Source: Pseudomonas eutrophicaquae (GTDB taxonomy: Bacteria > Pseudomonadota > Gammaproteobacteria > Pseudomonadales > Pseudomonadaceae). From it: a stretch of 64,000 nucleotides of DNA. The stretch spans positions 42,463 through 106,462 of the forward strand of contig NZ_JAMJEZ010000009.1 of assembly GCF_023544715.1 (NCBI RefSeq), written 5' to 3'. The notes beneath the pieces are model-generated. The model searched no databases. It had not been told where the DNA came from and was given only the letters and a program-made list of their open reading frames with translations. Below, one piece after another: positions 47,509 to 57,479 of this stretch; positions within the stretch are counted from its first letter, which is position 1, and each line of letters starts with the position of its first letter. The position numbers and the translations under genes are program-made.

Positions 47509-47683
47509 GCGGGTACTCCACCACAGGGGATGCCGGCAGTGTAGCGGCTTGCCGGTAACCGGCAAGCGCGCGGCCCGGGCTTATAACCTCGGGTTTTATG
47601 CTTGAAGCCGGGTGTGTTATCGGCGGGCGAGGTTTGCCGCTATCATGTGCGCCCTGGCTGATTTCACTTGTGGCGAGCGTTCC

Positions 47684-48589
47684 ATGACCCTGCAGTATCC
47701 CACCATCGCCGATTGTGTCGGCAACACCCCGCTGGTTCGCCTGCAGCGCCTGCCGGGCCAGACCAGCAATACCCTGCTGGTCAAGCTGGAAGGCAACAAT
47801 CCAGCCGGTTCGGTGAAGGATCGGCCGGCGCTATCGATGATCTCCCACGCCGAGCAGCGCGGGCTGATCCACCCCGGTGACACCCTGATCGAGGCTACCT
47901 CCGGCAACACCGGCATCGCCCTAGCGATGGCGGCGGCGATCAAGGGCTACCGGATGGTGCTGATCATGCCGGACAACATGAGCGCCGAGCGCAAGGCGGC
48001 GATGACTGCCTACGGCGCCGAGCTGGTGCTGGTCAGCAAGAGCGAGGGCATGGAGGGTGCGCGCGATCTGGCCCTGCGCATGCAGGCCGAAGGCCGCGGC
48101 AAGGTGCTCGATCAGTTCGGCAACCAGGACAACCCGCTGGCGCACTATGAGGGCACCGGCCCGGAAATCTGGCGGCAGACCGCGGGGACCGTCACCCATT
48201 TCATCAGCTCGATGGGCACCACCGGCACCATCATGGGCACCTCGCGCTACCTCAAGGCGCAGAATCCGGCGATCCAGATTGTCGGCCTGCAGCCGCAGGA
48301 AGGTTCGGCGATTCCCGGCATCCGCCGCTGGCCAAAGGAATATCTGCCGTCGATCTTCGAGGCCAGCCGGGTCGATCGGGTGATCGACATGGCACAAAGC
48401 GAGGCCGAGCAGGTGATGCGCCGCCTGGCCCGCGAGGAAGGGATCTTCTGTGGCGTTTCCTCCGGCGGCTCGGTGGCGGCCATGCTGCGCCTGTCGCAGG
48501 AAGTGGAAAACGCCGTGCTGGTGGCGATTGTCTGTGACCGCGGCGATCGTTACCTGTCCACCGGCGTCTACGACGCGCCCACGGCCTGA
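47684..48589 (+). CDS. cysM: O-acetylserine sulfhydrylase B (cysteine synthase CysM)
   Basis: 301 residues. The PLP lysine is Lys45 in NNPAGSVKDRPA, and the phosphate-binding loop is TSGNTGIALA. The sequence IGLQPQEGSAIPGIRRWP region and length are those of the CysM class, which uses thiosulfate or sulfide with O-acetylserine to make cysteine. The ATG at 47684 is chosen over the longer frame, which has no ribosome-binding site. It lies divergent from gacS and upstream of rlmD, as in other Pseudomonas. Confidence 0.95.
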   Translation: MTLQYPTIADCVGNTPLVRLQRLPGQTSNTLLVKLEGNNPAGSVKDRPALSMISHAEQRGLIHPGDTLIEATSGNTGIALAMAAAIKGYRMVLIMPDNMSAERKAAMTAYGAELVLVSKSEGMEGARDLALRMQAEGRGKVLDQFGNQDNPLAHYEGTGPEIWRQTAGTVTHFISSMGTTGTIMGTSRYLKAQNPAIQIVGLQPQEGSAIPGIRRWPKEYLPSIFEASRVDRVIDMAQSEAEQVMRRLAREEGIFCGVSSGGSVAAMLRLSQEVENAVLVAIVCDRGDRYLSTGVYDAPTA

Positions 48590-48643
48590 GGGCCGCTTCA
48601 TTCGACCGGCCGGCTCTGCCGGCCCTGCACGGCAGGATTTTTC

Positions 48644-50002
48644 ATGGCCAAACGCCCCAGCGCACTGCGCTTTCAGCCGGCGGGGGGTGCGCGCAGCAGC
48701 GCACTGCCGGTCGGCAAGAAGCAGCGTCTTTCCATCGAGCGCCTGGCCCATGACGGGCGCGGCATTGCCCATGAGGGCGGACGTACCTGGTTCGTGGCCG
48801 GTGCGCTGGCCGGCGAGACGGTCGAGGCGCGGGTGCTGGCCACCCGCAGTCAGGTGGTCGAGGCGCGCACCGAGCGGGTGCTTCTGGCCAGTGAGCAGCG
48901 CCGCACGCCGGCCTGTGCACTGGCCGGGCTCTGCGGCGGCTGCACCCTGCAGCACCTGCCCCAGGCCGAGCAGGTCACCCTCAAGCAGCGCGGTCTGGCC
49001 GAGCAGCTGGCCCGTGCTGGGGTAGTGCCGGAGATCTGGGCCGCGCCGTTGTCTGCGGCCGAGCTGGGTTATCGGCGCCGGGCGCGTCTGGCGGTGCGCT
49101 GGGATGCCCGCAGCCAGCACCTGCACATCGGTTTTCGCGCCGCGTCCAGTCAGGCGATCGTCGATCTGGACAGCTGCCCGGTGCTGGAACAACCCTTGCA
49201 AGCCTTGTTGGCTGAGCTGCCGGCGGTACTGCGCGCCTTCCAGCGCCCGCGTGCGATCGGGCACATCGAGCTGTTTCACGGCAACACGCGCGCGCTGCTG
49301 CTGCGCCACACCGAGCCCTTGAGTGAGGCGGATGCCGCGCGTCTGCGCGAGTTCTGCGCCCGGCTGGACGTGCAGCTTTGGTGGCAGGGCGAGGACAGCC
49401 CGCAGGCCGATGTGCCCGGGCAGTGGCTGGGCTACACGCTGGAACCCTATGGCCTGCACGTGGCCTGGCAGCCGGGGGATTTTGTGCAGGTCAATGCCGC
49501 GATCAATACGCAGATGGTGGCGCAGGCGCTGGACTGGCTGGCGCCGCGCACCGATGAGCGGGTGCTGGATCTGTTCTGCGGGCTGGGCAACTTTGCCCTG
49601 CCGCTGGCGCAGCGCTGCGCTGAGGTGGTCGGTGTCGAGGGCGTGACGGCGATGGTCGAGCGGGCGGCCGCCAATGCGGCGGCCAATGGCCTTGAGAATG
49701 TGCAGTTTGTCCGCGCTGATCTGGCCGAACCGCTGGGTGAGGCGCCCTGGACGCGCTGCGGCTTTTCCGCGGTGCTGCTCGATCCACCGCGCGAGGGCGC
49801 AGCGGCGGTGCTGGCCAGCCTGCCGGCGCTGGGGGCGCAGCGGGTGCTGTATGTCTCGTGCAATCCGGCGACCCTGGCGCGCGATGCCGCAGCGCTGGTG
49901 GCGCTGGGCTATCGGCTGGAGCGGGCCGGTCTGCTCGACATGTTCCCGCAGACCGCCCACGCCGAGGCCATGGCCCTGTTCGTGCGCACCGCGGGTGCGT
50001 AA
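48644..50002 (+). CDS. rlmD: 23S rRNA (uracil-1939-C5) methyltransferase RlmD
   Basis: 452 residues. An N-terminal TRAM domain (about 20-80, [15 protein letters not shown]) precedes the [4Fe-4S] ligands [15 protein letters not shown], and the C-terminal SAM domain has [13 protein letters not shown] and the catalytic Cys region [10 protein letters not shown]. It methylates uracil 1939 in 23S rRNA. It lies 54 bases after cysM and 91 before relA on the same strand. Confidence 0.96.
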   Translation: MAKRPSALRFQPAGGARSSALPVGKKQRLSIERLAHDGRGIAHEGGRTWFVAGALAGETVEARVLATRSQVVEARTERVLLASEQRRTPACALAGLCGGCTLQHLPQAEQVTLKQRGLAEQLARAGVVPEIWAAPLSAAELGYRRRARLAVRWDARSQHLHIGFRAASSQAIVDLDSCPVLEQPLQALLAELPAVLRAFQRPRAIGHIELFHGNTRALLLRHTEPLSEADAARLREFCARLDVQLWWQGEDSPQADVPGQWLGYTLEPYGLHVAWQPGDFVQVNAAINTQMVAQALDWLAPRTDERVLDLFCGLGNFALPLAQRCAEVVGVEGVTAMVERAAANAAANGLENVQFVRADLAEPLGEAPWTRCGFSAVLLDPPREGAAAVLASLPALGAQRVLYVSCNPATLARDAAALVALGYRLERAGLLDMFPQTAHAEAMALFVRTAGA

Positions 50003-50093
50003 CAGCTTGAGGTCGCCGGCAGCAGTCGGCGGCAGGCGGGCCGCAAGGCCCGAATCCGGTCCCGTCGGGCCGGACAGGAGAGGGTGAACGACG

Positions 50094-52343
50094 ATGGTAC
50101 AGGTAAGGGCGCAACAGCCAGTCAACCACGATGGCAGCATCAACCTCGAGGCCTGGCTCGACCATATTCTCGAGATCGATCCGGCGCTGGATCGGGACAG
50201 CCTGCGCACGGCCTGCGAGTTTGCCCGTGAGGTCGAGCGCCAGGCGGTGGCGGCCAAGAACATCTGGGCGGAAGGGACCTCCAGCTTCCAGACCGGGCTG
50301 GATATTGCGCAGATACTCGCCGATTTGCGGCTGGATCAGGAGTCGCTGCTGGCTGCGGTGCTGTACCGGGCGGTGCGCGAGGGCAAGGTGGCCCTCGAGC
50401 AGGTCTCGCGCCAGTTCGGCAGCACGGTGGCCAAGCTGATCGATGGCGTGCTGCGCATGGCGGCGATCAGCACCAGCCTCAATCCGCGCCAGTCGCTGGT
50501 GCTCGGCACCCAGACGCAGGTGGAGAACCTGCGCAAGATGCTGGTGGCGATGATCGATGATGTGCGCGTGGCGCTGATCAAGCTGGCCGAGCGTACCTGT
50601 GCGATCCGGGCGGTGAAGAATGCCCCCGAGGAGAAGCGCTACCGGGTGGCCCGCGAGGTGTTCGACATCTACGCGCCGCTGGCCCATCGCCTGGGGATTG
50701 GCCACATCAAGTGGGAGCTGGAGGATCTGTCGTTCCGCTACCTCGAGCCTGAGCAGTACAAGCAGATCGCCACGCTGCTGCACGAGCGGCGCCTGGACCG
50801 TGAGCGCTACATCAACGAGGTCATGCAGCAGCTGCGCAACGAGCTGACCGCCGCCGGCATCGAGGCCGACATTAGCGGGCGGGCCAAACACATCTATTCG
50901 ATCTGGCGCAAGATGCAGCGCAAGGGGCTGGAGTTCAGCCAGATCTATGACGTGCGCGCGGTGCGCGTGCTGGTGCCCGAGGTGCGCGACTGCTACACGG
51001 CACTGGGCATCGTCCACACCCTGTGGCGGCATATTCCCAAGGAGTTCGACGACTACATCGCCAACCCCAAGGAGAACGGCTACCGCTCGCTGCACACCGC
51101 GGTGATCGGCCCGGAGGGCAAGGTGCTGGAGGTGCAGATCCGCACCGAATCGATGCACGAGGAGGCCGAGCTGGGCGTCTGCGCCCACTGGCTGTACAAG
51201 GGCACCGACGTCAACTCCGGCTCCAACCACTACGAGGAAAAGATCGCCTGGCTGCGTCAGGTGCTCGAATGGCATGAGGAGCTCGGCGACATCGGCGGGC
51301 TGGCCGAGCAGTTGCGCGTCGATATCGAGCCGGACCGGGTCTATGTATTCACCCCCGACGGTCACGCCATCGACCTGCCCAACGGCGCCACGCCGCTGGA
51401 TTTTGCCTACCGGGTGCATACCGAGATCGGCCACAACTGCCGCGGCGCCAAGGTCAACGGGCGCATCGTGCCGCTCAACTACAGCCTGCAGACCGGCGAG
51501 CAGGTGGAGATCATCACCAGCAAGAACGGTACGCCGAGCCGCGATTGGCTGAACCCGAACCTCGGCTATGTGACTACCTCGCGGGCGCGGGCGAAGATCG
51601 TCCACTGGTTCAAGCTGCAGGCCCGTGATCAGAACGTGATCGCCGGCAAGAGCTATCTGGAGCGCGAGCTGGCGCGTCTGGCCCTGCAGGCGGTCGATCA
51701 CGAGCGGCTGGCCGAGCGCTGCAACCTCAAGACCGCCGAGGACATGTTCGCGGCGCTCGGCGCGGGTGATCTGCGTCTGGCGCAGGTGGTGAATGCCGCG
51801 CAGCAGATGCTCGAGCCTGAGCGCAGCGATGATCCGCTGGAGCTGTTGTCGCTGCGCAGCCCGCGCGGCCGTGGCCCCGGGCAGGACGATATCCAGATCC
51901 TTGGCGTCGGTAACCTGCTGACCCAGATGGCTGGCTGCTGCCGTCCGGTGCCGGGTGAGCCGATCATTGGTTACATCACCCAGGGCCGCGGAGTGAGCAT
52001 CCACCGTCAGGATTGCCCCTCGGTGCTGCAGCTGGCCGAGCGCGAGCCGGAGCGGATGATTCAGGTCGGCTGGGGACATGCACCGGCCCGAACCTACCCG
52101 GTAGATGTCGAGATCCGCGCCTATGATCGGGCCGGTTTGCTGCGTGATATCACCCAGTTGCTGCTCAACGAGAAGGTCAATGTGCTGGCGGTCAACACCC
52201 GCTCCGACAAGAGCGACCACACCGCCAGCATGCACCTGACCATCGAGGTGCCTGGCATGGCGGCGCTGGGCCGTCTGCTGGCGCGTATTGATCAGTTACC
52301 CAACATCATCGAGGCCCGGCGCAGTCGCTCCGGGGCAGTGTGA
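50094..52343 (+). CDS. relA: (p)ppGpp synthetase RelA
   Basis: 749 residues. The N-terminal hydrolase-like domain lacks the HD motif (the segment reads AAVLYRAVREGKV where SpoT has HDVIEDT), as in monofunctional RelA. The synthetase domain contains YDVRAVRVLVPEVRDCYTALG and NPKENGYRSLHTAV. TGS (about 410-470), helical, zinc-finger-like CC (AGCCRPVPGEPI) and ACT (about 675-749) domains follow. RelA makes the alarmone on ribosomes with uncharged tRNA. It overlaps or abuts mazG at its stop. Confidence 0.98.
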   Translation: MVQVRAQQPVNHDGSINLEAWLDHILEIDPALDRDSLRTACEFAREVERQAVAAKNIWAEGTSSFQTGLDIAQILADLRLDQESLLAAVLYRAVREGKVALEQVSRQFGSTVAKLIDGVLRMAAISTSLNPRQSLVLGTQTQVENLRKMLVAMIDDVRVALIKLAERTCAIRAVKNAPEEKRYRVAREVFDIYAPLAHRLGIGHIKWELEDLSFRYLEPEQYKQIATLLHERRLDRERYINEVMQQLRNELTAAGIEADISGRAKHIYSIWRKMQRKGLEFSQIYDVRAVRVLVPEVRDCYTALGIVHTLWRHIPKEFDDYIANPKENGYRSLHTAVIGPEGKVLEVQIRTESMHEEAELGVCAHWLYKGTDVNSGSNHYEEKIAWLRQVLEWHEELGDIGGLAEQLRVDIEPDRVYVFTPDGHAIDLPNGATPLDFAYRVHTEIGHNCRGAKVNGRIVPLNYSLQTGEQVEIITSKNGTPSRDWLNPNLGYVTTSRARAKIVHWFKLQARDQNVIAGKSYLERELARLALQAVDHERLAERCNLKTAEDMFAALGAGDLRLAQVVNAAQQMLEPERSDDPLELLSLRSPRGRGPGQDDIQILGVGNLLTQMAGCCRPVPGEPIIGYITQGRGVSIHRQDCPSVLQLAEREPERMIQVGWGHAPARTYPVDVEIRAYDRAGLLRDITQLLLNEKVNVLAVNTRSDKSDHTASMHLTIEVPGMAALGRLLARIDQLPNIIEARRSRSGAV

Positions 52344-52345
52344 GC

Positions 52346-53179
52346 ATGTACCAGTTGAATGATCTGCTGCACCTGATGGCCCGCCTGCGCGATCCGCAGT
52401 ACGGCTGCCCGTGGGATCTCAAACAGGATTACGCCAGCATCGTCCCGCACACCCTCGAGGAAGCCTATGAGGTGGCCGACACCATCGAGCGCGGCGACTT
52501 TGCCCAGTTGCCGGGCGAGCTGGGCGATCTGCTGTTCCAGGTGGTCTATTACAGCCAGCTGGGCCGTGAGGAGGGGCGGTTTGATTTTGCCGCGGTGGTC
52601 GATGGCATCACCGCCAAGCTGATTCGCCGCCATCCCCATGTGTTCCCGGATGGCGATCTGTATGGTCCGCTGGATCAGCCGCGTCTGGATGAGGCGGCGA
52701 TCAAGCGCCGCTGGGAAGAGATCAAGGCCGAGGAGCGTGCCGCGCGGGCTGAGGTACCCGAGCAGTTGTCGCTGCTCGACGATGTGCCGCAGGCGCTGCC
52801 GGCGCTCTCGCGCGCCGCCAAGCTGCAAAAGCGCGCCGCCCAGGTCGGCTTCGACTGGCCGGCGCCGTTGCCGGTGATCGACAAGCTGCACGAGGAGCTC
52901 GGTGAGGTGCTGGAGGCGATCGCCGAGGGCGATCAGGCGCATATCGCCGAGGAAGTCGGGGATCTCTTGTTCGTGGCGGTGAATCTGGCGCGCCACCTCA
53001 AGGTCGAGCCGGAAGCGGCGCTGCGCGCGGCCAATGCCAAGTTCGAGCGGCGCCTGCGCTTTATCGAACAGGCCTTGCGCGAGGACGGGCGGCGCATGGA
53101 AGATTGCGCCCTCGACGAGCTGGATGCCCTGTGGGGCGAGGCCAAGCGTGCCGAGCGCGCCGGTCCTGCCTGCGGCTGA
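52346..53179 (+). CDS. mazG: Nucleoside triphosphate pyrophosphohydrolase MazG
   Basis: 277 residues from the ATG at 52346; an in-frame GTG at 52340 would add two residues and overlap relA by four bases, so either start is possible. Two MazG domains are visible: LEEAYEVADTIERGD with GELGDLLFQVVYYSQ, and LHEELGEVLEAIAEGD with EEVGDLLFVAVNLAR. It hydrolyses NTPs to NMP plus pyrophosphate and in E. coli lowers ppGpp levels. Its position behind relA fits that role. Confidence 0.95.
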   Translation: MYQLNDLLHLMARLRDPQYGCPWDLKQDYASIVPHTLEEAYEVADTIERGDFAQLPGELGDLLFQVVYYSQLGREEGRFDFAAVVDGITAKLIRRHPHVFPDGDLYGPLDQPRLDEAAIKRRWEEIKAEERAARAEVPEQLSLLDDVPQALPALSRAAKLQKRAAQVGFDWPAPLPVIDKLHEELGEVLEAIAEGDQAHIAEEVGDLLFVAVNLARHLKVEPEAALRAANAKFERRLRFIEQALREDGRRMEDCALDELDALWGEAKRAERAGPACG

Positions 53180-53215
53180 GCATCCCCATCCATCGATTTG
53201 CCATCAGGACGACCC

Positions 53216-53758
53216 ATGAGTCTTTCCCTACGCGACCAGCTGCTCAAGGCGGGGCTGGTCAACGACAAGCAGGCCAAGCAGGTCGGCAAGCAGAAGCAGA
53301 AACAGCAACGCCTGGAGCTCAAGGGGCAGGCCGAGAAGGACGACAGCCAGCGTGAGGCGGCGCTCAAGGCGCGGGCCGAGAAGCTCGCCCGCGATCAGGA
53401 GCTCAACCGTCAGCAGCAGGAAAAAGCCCAGCAGAAGGCGCGGGCCGCGCAGGTTCGCCAGCTGATCGAAGGCTCGCGCCTGCCGCGTCTGGAGAGCGAC
53501 GATTACTACAACTTCGTCGACAACAAGAAGGTCAAGCGGATTGCCGTCAACCCGATGCTGCGCGACAAGCTCAGCCGCGGCACGCTGGCGATCGTGCGCC
53601 TGGAGGGCAAGTACGAGCTGATTCCCCGCGAGGCGGCGCTCAAGGTGCAGGAGCGCGAACCGCAGCGCATCATCCTGCTCAACATCGCCAGCGAGGTGCC
53701 GGATGCCGAGGATGATCCCTACAAGGATTACGTGATTCCTGATGATCTGATGTGGTGA
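53216..53758 (+). CDS. DUF2058 protein (YaiL-like)
   Basis: 180 residues from the ATG at 53216. The N-terminal half is a highly charged, Lys/Gln-rich coiled coil (SLRDQLLKAGLVNDKQAKQV onward), and the C-terminal half carries YYNFVDNKKVKRIAVNPMLR, the DUF2058 signature. It is likely a nucleic-acid or ribosome-associated cytoplasmic protein; function unknown. It follows mazG after 36 bases and is the last gene of the operon. Confidence 0.9.
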   Translation: MSLSLRDQLLKAGLVNDKQAKQVGKQKQKQQRLELKGQAEKDDSQREAALKARAEKLARDQELNRQQQEKAQQKARAAQVRQLIEGSRLPRLESDDYYNFVDNKKVKRIAVNPMLRDKLSRGTLAIVRLEGKYELIPREAALKVQEREPQRIILLNIASEVPDAEDDPYKDYVIPDDLMW

Positions 53759-53791
53759 TCAGCGAGCCGCTGCGGCACTGAACGCGCACAA

Positions 53792-53826
53792 AAAACGCCG
53801 CGCCCTCGAAGAAGGCGCGGCGTTTT
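53792..53826. terminator. Bidirectional terminator after DUF2058 and DUF3108 genes
   Basis: AAAACGCCGCGCC (53792-53804) pairs perfectly with GGCGCGGCGTTTT (53814-53826). A and T runs on both sides make it work for the convergent genes. Confidence 0.93.
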
Positions 53827-53846
53827 GCTGTGGTGCGGCGGGCGGC

Positions 53847-54560
53847 TTAGCGCCCTTTGAGCGGCTGGCCGTCCAGCGTCGCCTGCTTGAGCATGATCTG
53901 GTACTCCTTGCCGTCGGTCTCGCGCTGATGCAGGCGGACCAGCAGGTGATTCCAGTTCGGCGCAAACCACAGCTCGGTCTTGCGGCTGGACTGGGTGGGA
54001 TCGCGCACCCGCTCGACCTTGATCGCCTCGACCTGACCGACTTCGGTGCTGACCGTTTCGCGGCCGAGTACCCGGAAGTCGAAGACCTCCACCTCGTCGC
54101 CGTCTAGCACCTGATAGCTCATGCTGGTCTTGCCGCGGGCCACATCCTGCTGCAGCGCCAGCTGGTAGGTGGATTTGTCGAGCAAGCCGTTTTCCAGCGG
54201 CAGATCGACGCTGTGCTTGCGGTCCTTGCCGGTGACGCGGCGGGCGCTCCAGTCGAAGTCATGGCTGATCGTTTTGCCCTTGCCCAGACCGCTGCGCTCG
54301 AAGCGGTAGCTGAGGGGCACGAAGCGCGGCCCGTCTTCCGTGAAGCGGCTTTCTTCGGTCAGGCCGGCCACCAGCATCGAGGCGCGGAAGGTCAGGGTCC
54401 AGCTGCCATCGCTGTTGCGCTTGAGCTCACGCTGCGCACTGCCGCTGACCGGCACCTGTTGCCAGTCGGCGGTGTACTGGGCGCTGAACGGCTCAAGGGC
54501 CTGGGCGCCGAGCGGCAGCAGGGTCAGGCCAAGGGCGGTACTGAGCAGCAATTGACGCAT
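53847..54560 (-). CDS. DUF3108 periplasmic protein
   Basis: 237 residues from the ATG at 54560. A Sec signal peptide ends in GAQA. The mature chain is beta-rich: EPFSAQYTADWQQVPVSG, then DFDWSARRVTGKDRKHSVDLP, ending in TLDGQPLKGR, which is the DUF3108 pattern found next to purN in Pseudomonas. Function unknown. It follows purN after 25 bases and is probably in the same operon. Confidence 0.88.
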   Translation of the reverse strand: MRQLLLSTALGLTLLPLGAQALEPFSAQYTADWQQVPVSGSAQRELKRNSDGSWTLTFRASMLVAGLTEESRFTEDGPRFVPLSYRFERSGLGKGKTISHDFDWSARRVTGKDRKHSVDLPLENGLLDKSTYQLALQQDVARGKTSMSYQVLDGDEVEVFDFRVLGRETVSTEVGQVEAIKVERVRDPTQSSRKTELWFAPNWNHLLVRLHQRETDGKEYQIMLKQATLDGQPLKGR

Positions 54561-54585
54561 GGTGAGTCTCCAGAGGCTGGCTCGA

Positions 54586-55251
54586 TCAGTGCGCGGCGGG
54601 CAGCTCGCGCACCTGATGACCACAGGGCGGCAGCGGCTGGCCGTCGAGTTCAGCGCCCTGCGCACCCAGACGCAGACGCCCTTCGGCGAACCAACGTACC
54701 GCCAGCGGGTAGATATGGTGCTCGGCAACGTGAACCCGCGCCGCCAGGCTGTCCACCTGGTCATTCGGCAGTACCGGCACCACCGCCTGTACGACCAGCG
54801 GCCCGCCATCGAGTTCTTCGGTGACAAAGTGCACGCTGCAGCCATGCTCGCGATCCCCGGCCTCCAGCGCGCGCTGGTGGGTGTGCAGCCCTTTGTAGAG
54901 CGGCAGCAGCGAGGGATGGATGTTGAGCAGGCGCCCGGCGTAATGCCGCACGAAGCCCGGAGTGAGGATGCGCATGAAACCGGCCAGCACCACCAGATCC
55001 GGCTGCTGGGCATCGATCGCCTCGATCAGCGCGGCATCGAAGGCCTCGCGGCCCTCGAACGCCTTGTGGTCCAGCACCGCGGTGGGGATACCGGCGTTCT
55101 GCGCGCGGGTCAGGCCGTAGGCATCGGCGCGGTTGGAGATCACCGCGCCGATCTGCGCCGGGATGCTGCCGTCGGCAAGGGCATCAATCAGCGCCTGCAG
55201 GTTGCTGCCGGAGCCGGAAATCAGCACCACCACAGTGCAGGGCCGATTCAT
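54586..55251 (-). CDS. purN: Phosphoribosylglycinamide formyltransferase PurN
   Basis: 221 residues from the ATG at 55251, sharing one base with the purM stop (TGATG). The folate-binding formyltransferase fold shows ISGSGSNLQALIDA, the catalytic Asn-His-Asp set in LLNIHPSLLP and HFVTEELDGGPLV. It makes formylglycinamide ribotide in purine synthesis, the step before PurL and PurM. Confidence 0.97.
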   Translation of the reverse strand: MNRPCTVVVLISGSGSNLQALIDALADGSIPAQIGAVISNRADAYGLTRAQNAGIPTAVLDHKAFEGREAFDAALIEAIDAQQPDLVVLAGFMRILTPGFVRHYAGRLLNIHPSLLPLYKGLHTHQRALEAGDREHGCSVHFVTEELDGGPLVVQAVVPVLPNDQVDSLAARVHVAEHHIYPLAVRWFAEGRLRLGAQGAELDGQPLPPCGHQVRELPAAH

Positions 55252-56306
55252 CAGTGCGCCTTCAAGTTGTTCAGCAGCACGCGCTCGGCGTCGGTGCCGG
55301 CGGCGATGTGGCCGATCAGCCACGGGGCTTCGCCCGAGGCGCGCAGGTTGGCCAGGGCGGCCTCGGCCTGCTCGGCAGCAACACAGATCACCATGCCGAC
55401 GCCGCAGTTGAGCACGCGGTGCATCTCGTGCTCATCGACGTTGCCCTTCTCCTGCAGCCAGTCGAACACCGCCGGGCGGGTCCAGCTGGCCACGTCGATG
55501 ATTGCCTGGGTGCCTTCGGGCAGTACGCGCGGGATGTTGTCGAGCAGACCGCCGCCAGTGATGTGGGCCATCGCCTTGACCGCGCCGGTGTCCTTGATCA
55601 GCTTGAGCAGCGGCTTGACGTAGATGCGGGTCGGCGCCATCAGCAGATCCGCGAGCTTCTGGCCGTTCAGCTCGGTGGCTTCGATGTCGGTAGCGGAAAC
55701 TTCGAGGATCTTGCGGATCAGCGAGTAGCCGTTGGAGTGCGGGCCGGAGGAGGGCAGGGCGATCAGCGCGTCACCGGCCTGCACTTTCGAGCCGTCGATG
55801 ATCTCGCTCTTCTCCACCACGCCAACGCAGAAGCCGGCCAGGTCGTAATCCTCGCCCTCGTACATGCCGGGCATCTCAGCGGTCTCACCGCCAACCAGCG
55901 AGCAGCCGGCCAGTTCGCAGCCAGCGCCGATGCCGGTGACTACGGTGGCGGCTACATCCACGTTCAGCTTGCCGGTGGCGTAGTAGTCGAGGAAGAACAG
56001 CGGCTCGGCGCCGCACACCACCAGATCATTGACGCACATGGCGACCAGATCCTGGCCGATGCTGTCGTGCTTGTTGAGGTTCAGCGCCAGGCGCAGCTTG
56101 GTGCCGACGCCATCGGTGCCGGAGACCAGCACCGGCTGCTTGTAGCCGGCCGGGATCTCGCAGAGGGCGCCAAAGCCGCCCAGGCCGCCCATCACTTCCG
56201 GACGCGCGGTGCGCTTGGCCACGCCCTTGATGCGTTCGACCAGGGCCTCGCCTGCGTCGATGTCGACACCGGCGTCCTTGTAGCTGATGGAGGGTTGCTT
56301 GCTCAT
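55251..56306 (-). CDS. purM: Phosphoribosylformylglycinamidine cyclo-ligase PurM
   Basis: 351 residues from the ATG at 56306. The ATP-grasp-unrelated PurM fold is identified by [33 protein letters not shown] and [16 protein letters not shown]. It closes the imidazole ring to aminoimidazole ribotide, which is also the substrate of ThiC encoded at 4183. It is the first gene of the purM-purN-DUF3108 operon and is divergent from the DUF2066 gene. Confidence 0.98.
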   Translation of the reverse strand: MSKQPSISYKDAGVDIDAGEALVERIKGVAKRTARPEVMGGLGGFGALCEIPAGYKQPVLVSGTDGVGTKLRLALNLNKHDSIGQDLVAMCVNDLVVCGAEPLFFLDYYATGKLNVDVAATVVTGIGAGCELAGCSLVGGETAEMPGMYEGEDYDLAGFCVGVVEKSEIIDGSKVQAGDALIALPSSGPHSNGYSLIRKILEVSATDIEATELNGQKLADLLMAPTRIYVKPLLKLIKDTGAVKAMAHITGGGLLDNIPRVLPEGTQAIIDVASWTRPAVFDWLQEKGNVDEHEMHRVLNCGVGMVICVAAEQAEAALANLRASGEAPWLIGHIAAGTDAERVLLNNLKAH

Positions 56307-56441
56307 GAATACGGGCCTTTGCGGAGGATGCGTGAAAGCACAGGATTCTAGCATTGCCGCGCGAAGCAGGTCATCCGGAGCGGTTGCCACGCTCAGGGTG
56401 GCTGTCTAAGGTATGCGCACTGTCCCCAAGAGAACCCTGTC

Positions 56442-57443
56442 ATGCCTCTGATCGCCCGCCTGTTGGCCTGTTGCCTGTCCCTGAGTGCCCTGCCGGCATT
56501 GGCCGCCCAGGTCGAGGGGCTTTATGACGTGCGCGAGCCGGTCGGCTCTGAGGCGGGCGAGGAGCGAGCGGCGGCCATGGCGCGGGCAGTGCAGGCGCTG
56601 GCGGTGCGGCTGACCGGTGATGCTGGCGCGGCCCGTGATCCGCGTCTCAAGCCGCTGCTGGCCAAGCCGCAGCAGCTGGTGCAGCGTTACGTCTACGAGC
56701 CGGGCAGCCCGGTGATGCTCTCGGTCAGCTTTGATCCGCTGCTCAGCGAGCAGGCACTGCGTGAGGCCGGCTTGAAGCTGTGGAATACCGAGCGCCCGCA
56801 AGTGCTGGCCTGGTGGCTGCAGGAAGCCAATGGCGACAGCCGGCTGCTGGCGGCCGATCAGGAGGGCGCCGCGGATCTCAAGGCTGCGGCCCTCAAGCGC
56901 GGCGTGCCGCTGGCGCTGCCGATCGGTGATCTGCAGGAGCAGCTGCTGGCCACGCCGGACTGGCTGACCCACAGCGCGGCCAATGAGTTGCAGCTGGCCT
57001 CGGAGGCCTACGCCGCCGAGGGGGTACTGAGTGTGGTGGCGCGCACCACCGAGGCGGAATGGCAGGCTGATTGGCGCCTGTTGACCGGTACGCATCTGCA
57101 GCAGGGCACGCAGCGTGCCGACAGCCGGCAGGCACTGGCTGATCAGGTGTTTGCCGAGGTGGCGAATGTGCTGGTGCGCCGCTTTGCTGACGGGCTGGCC
57201 GCACCGACCCTGGAAGTCGAGATTGCCGGCACGGATCTGGCCCAGCTGGCCCAGTTGCAGCGTGAACTGGCCAGTTTGAAGCCGCGCTTGCTGGCTGCCG
57301 AAGGGCGCGTACTGCGCTTTACCGTCAGCGCCACGCCGGCGCAGCTCCGTAGCCGCCTGCAGGCGCTCGGGCTGCGTGAACAGCCATCCGACACTGTGGC
57401 GCAGACGACGCAACCTGCGCGTCTGTCGTTCGTGCGTCCATGA
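56442..57443 (+). CDS. DUF2066 periplasmic protein
   Basis: 333 residues with a Sec signal peptide (cleavage after ALAA). The repeated beta-alpha units and VEGLYDVREPVGSEAGEERA at the start match DUF2066, a family found upstream of perM and hda in Pseudomonas. No catalytic motif is visible. It precedes perM after 36 bases and is the first gene of a three-gene operon. Confidence 0.88.
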   Translation: MPLIARLLACCLSLSALPALAAQVEGLYDVREPVGSEAGEERAAAMARAVQALAVRLTGDAGAARDPRLKPLLAKPQQLVQRYVYEPGSPVMLSVSFDPLLSEQALREAGLKLWNTERPQVLAWWLQEANGDSRLLAADQEGAADLKAAALKRGVPLALPIGDLQEQLLATPDWLTHSAANELQLASEAYAAEGVLSVVARTTEAEWQADWRLLTGTHLQQGTQRADSRQALADQVFAEVANVLVRRFADGLAAPTLEVEIAGTDLAQLAQLQRELASLKPRLLAAEGRVLRFTVSATPAQLRSRLQALGLREQPSDTVAQTTQPARLSFVRP

Positions 57444-57479
57444 TGCGTCGCGCTGGCGGCTGTTACAGGGAGCGCCCTG

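Noticed and set aside
49503-52235. 910-codon open frame on the minus strand opposite relA and rlmD
   Set aside because: It spans two well-identified genes on the other strand and shows no family resemblance.
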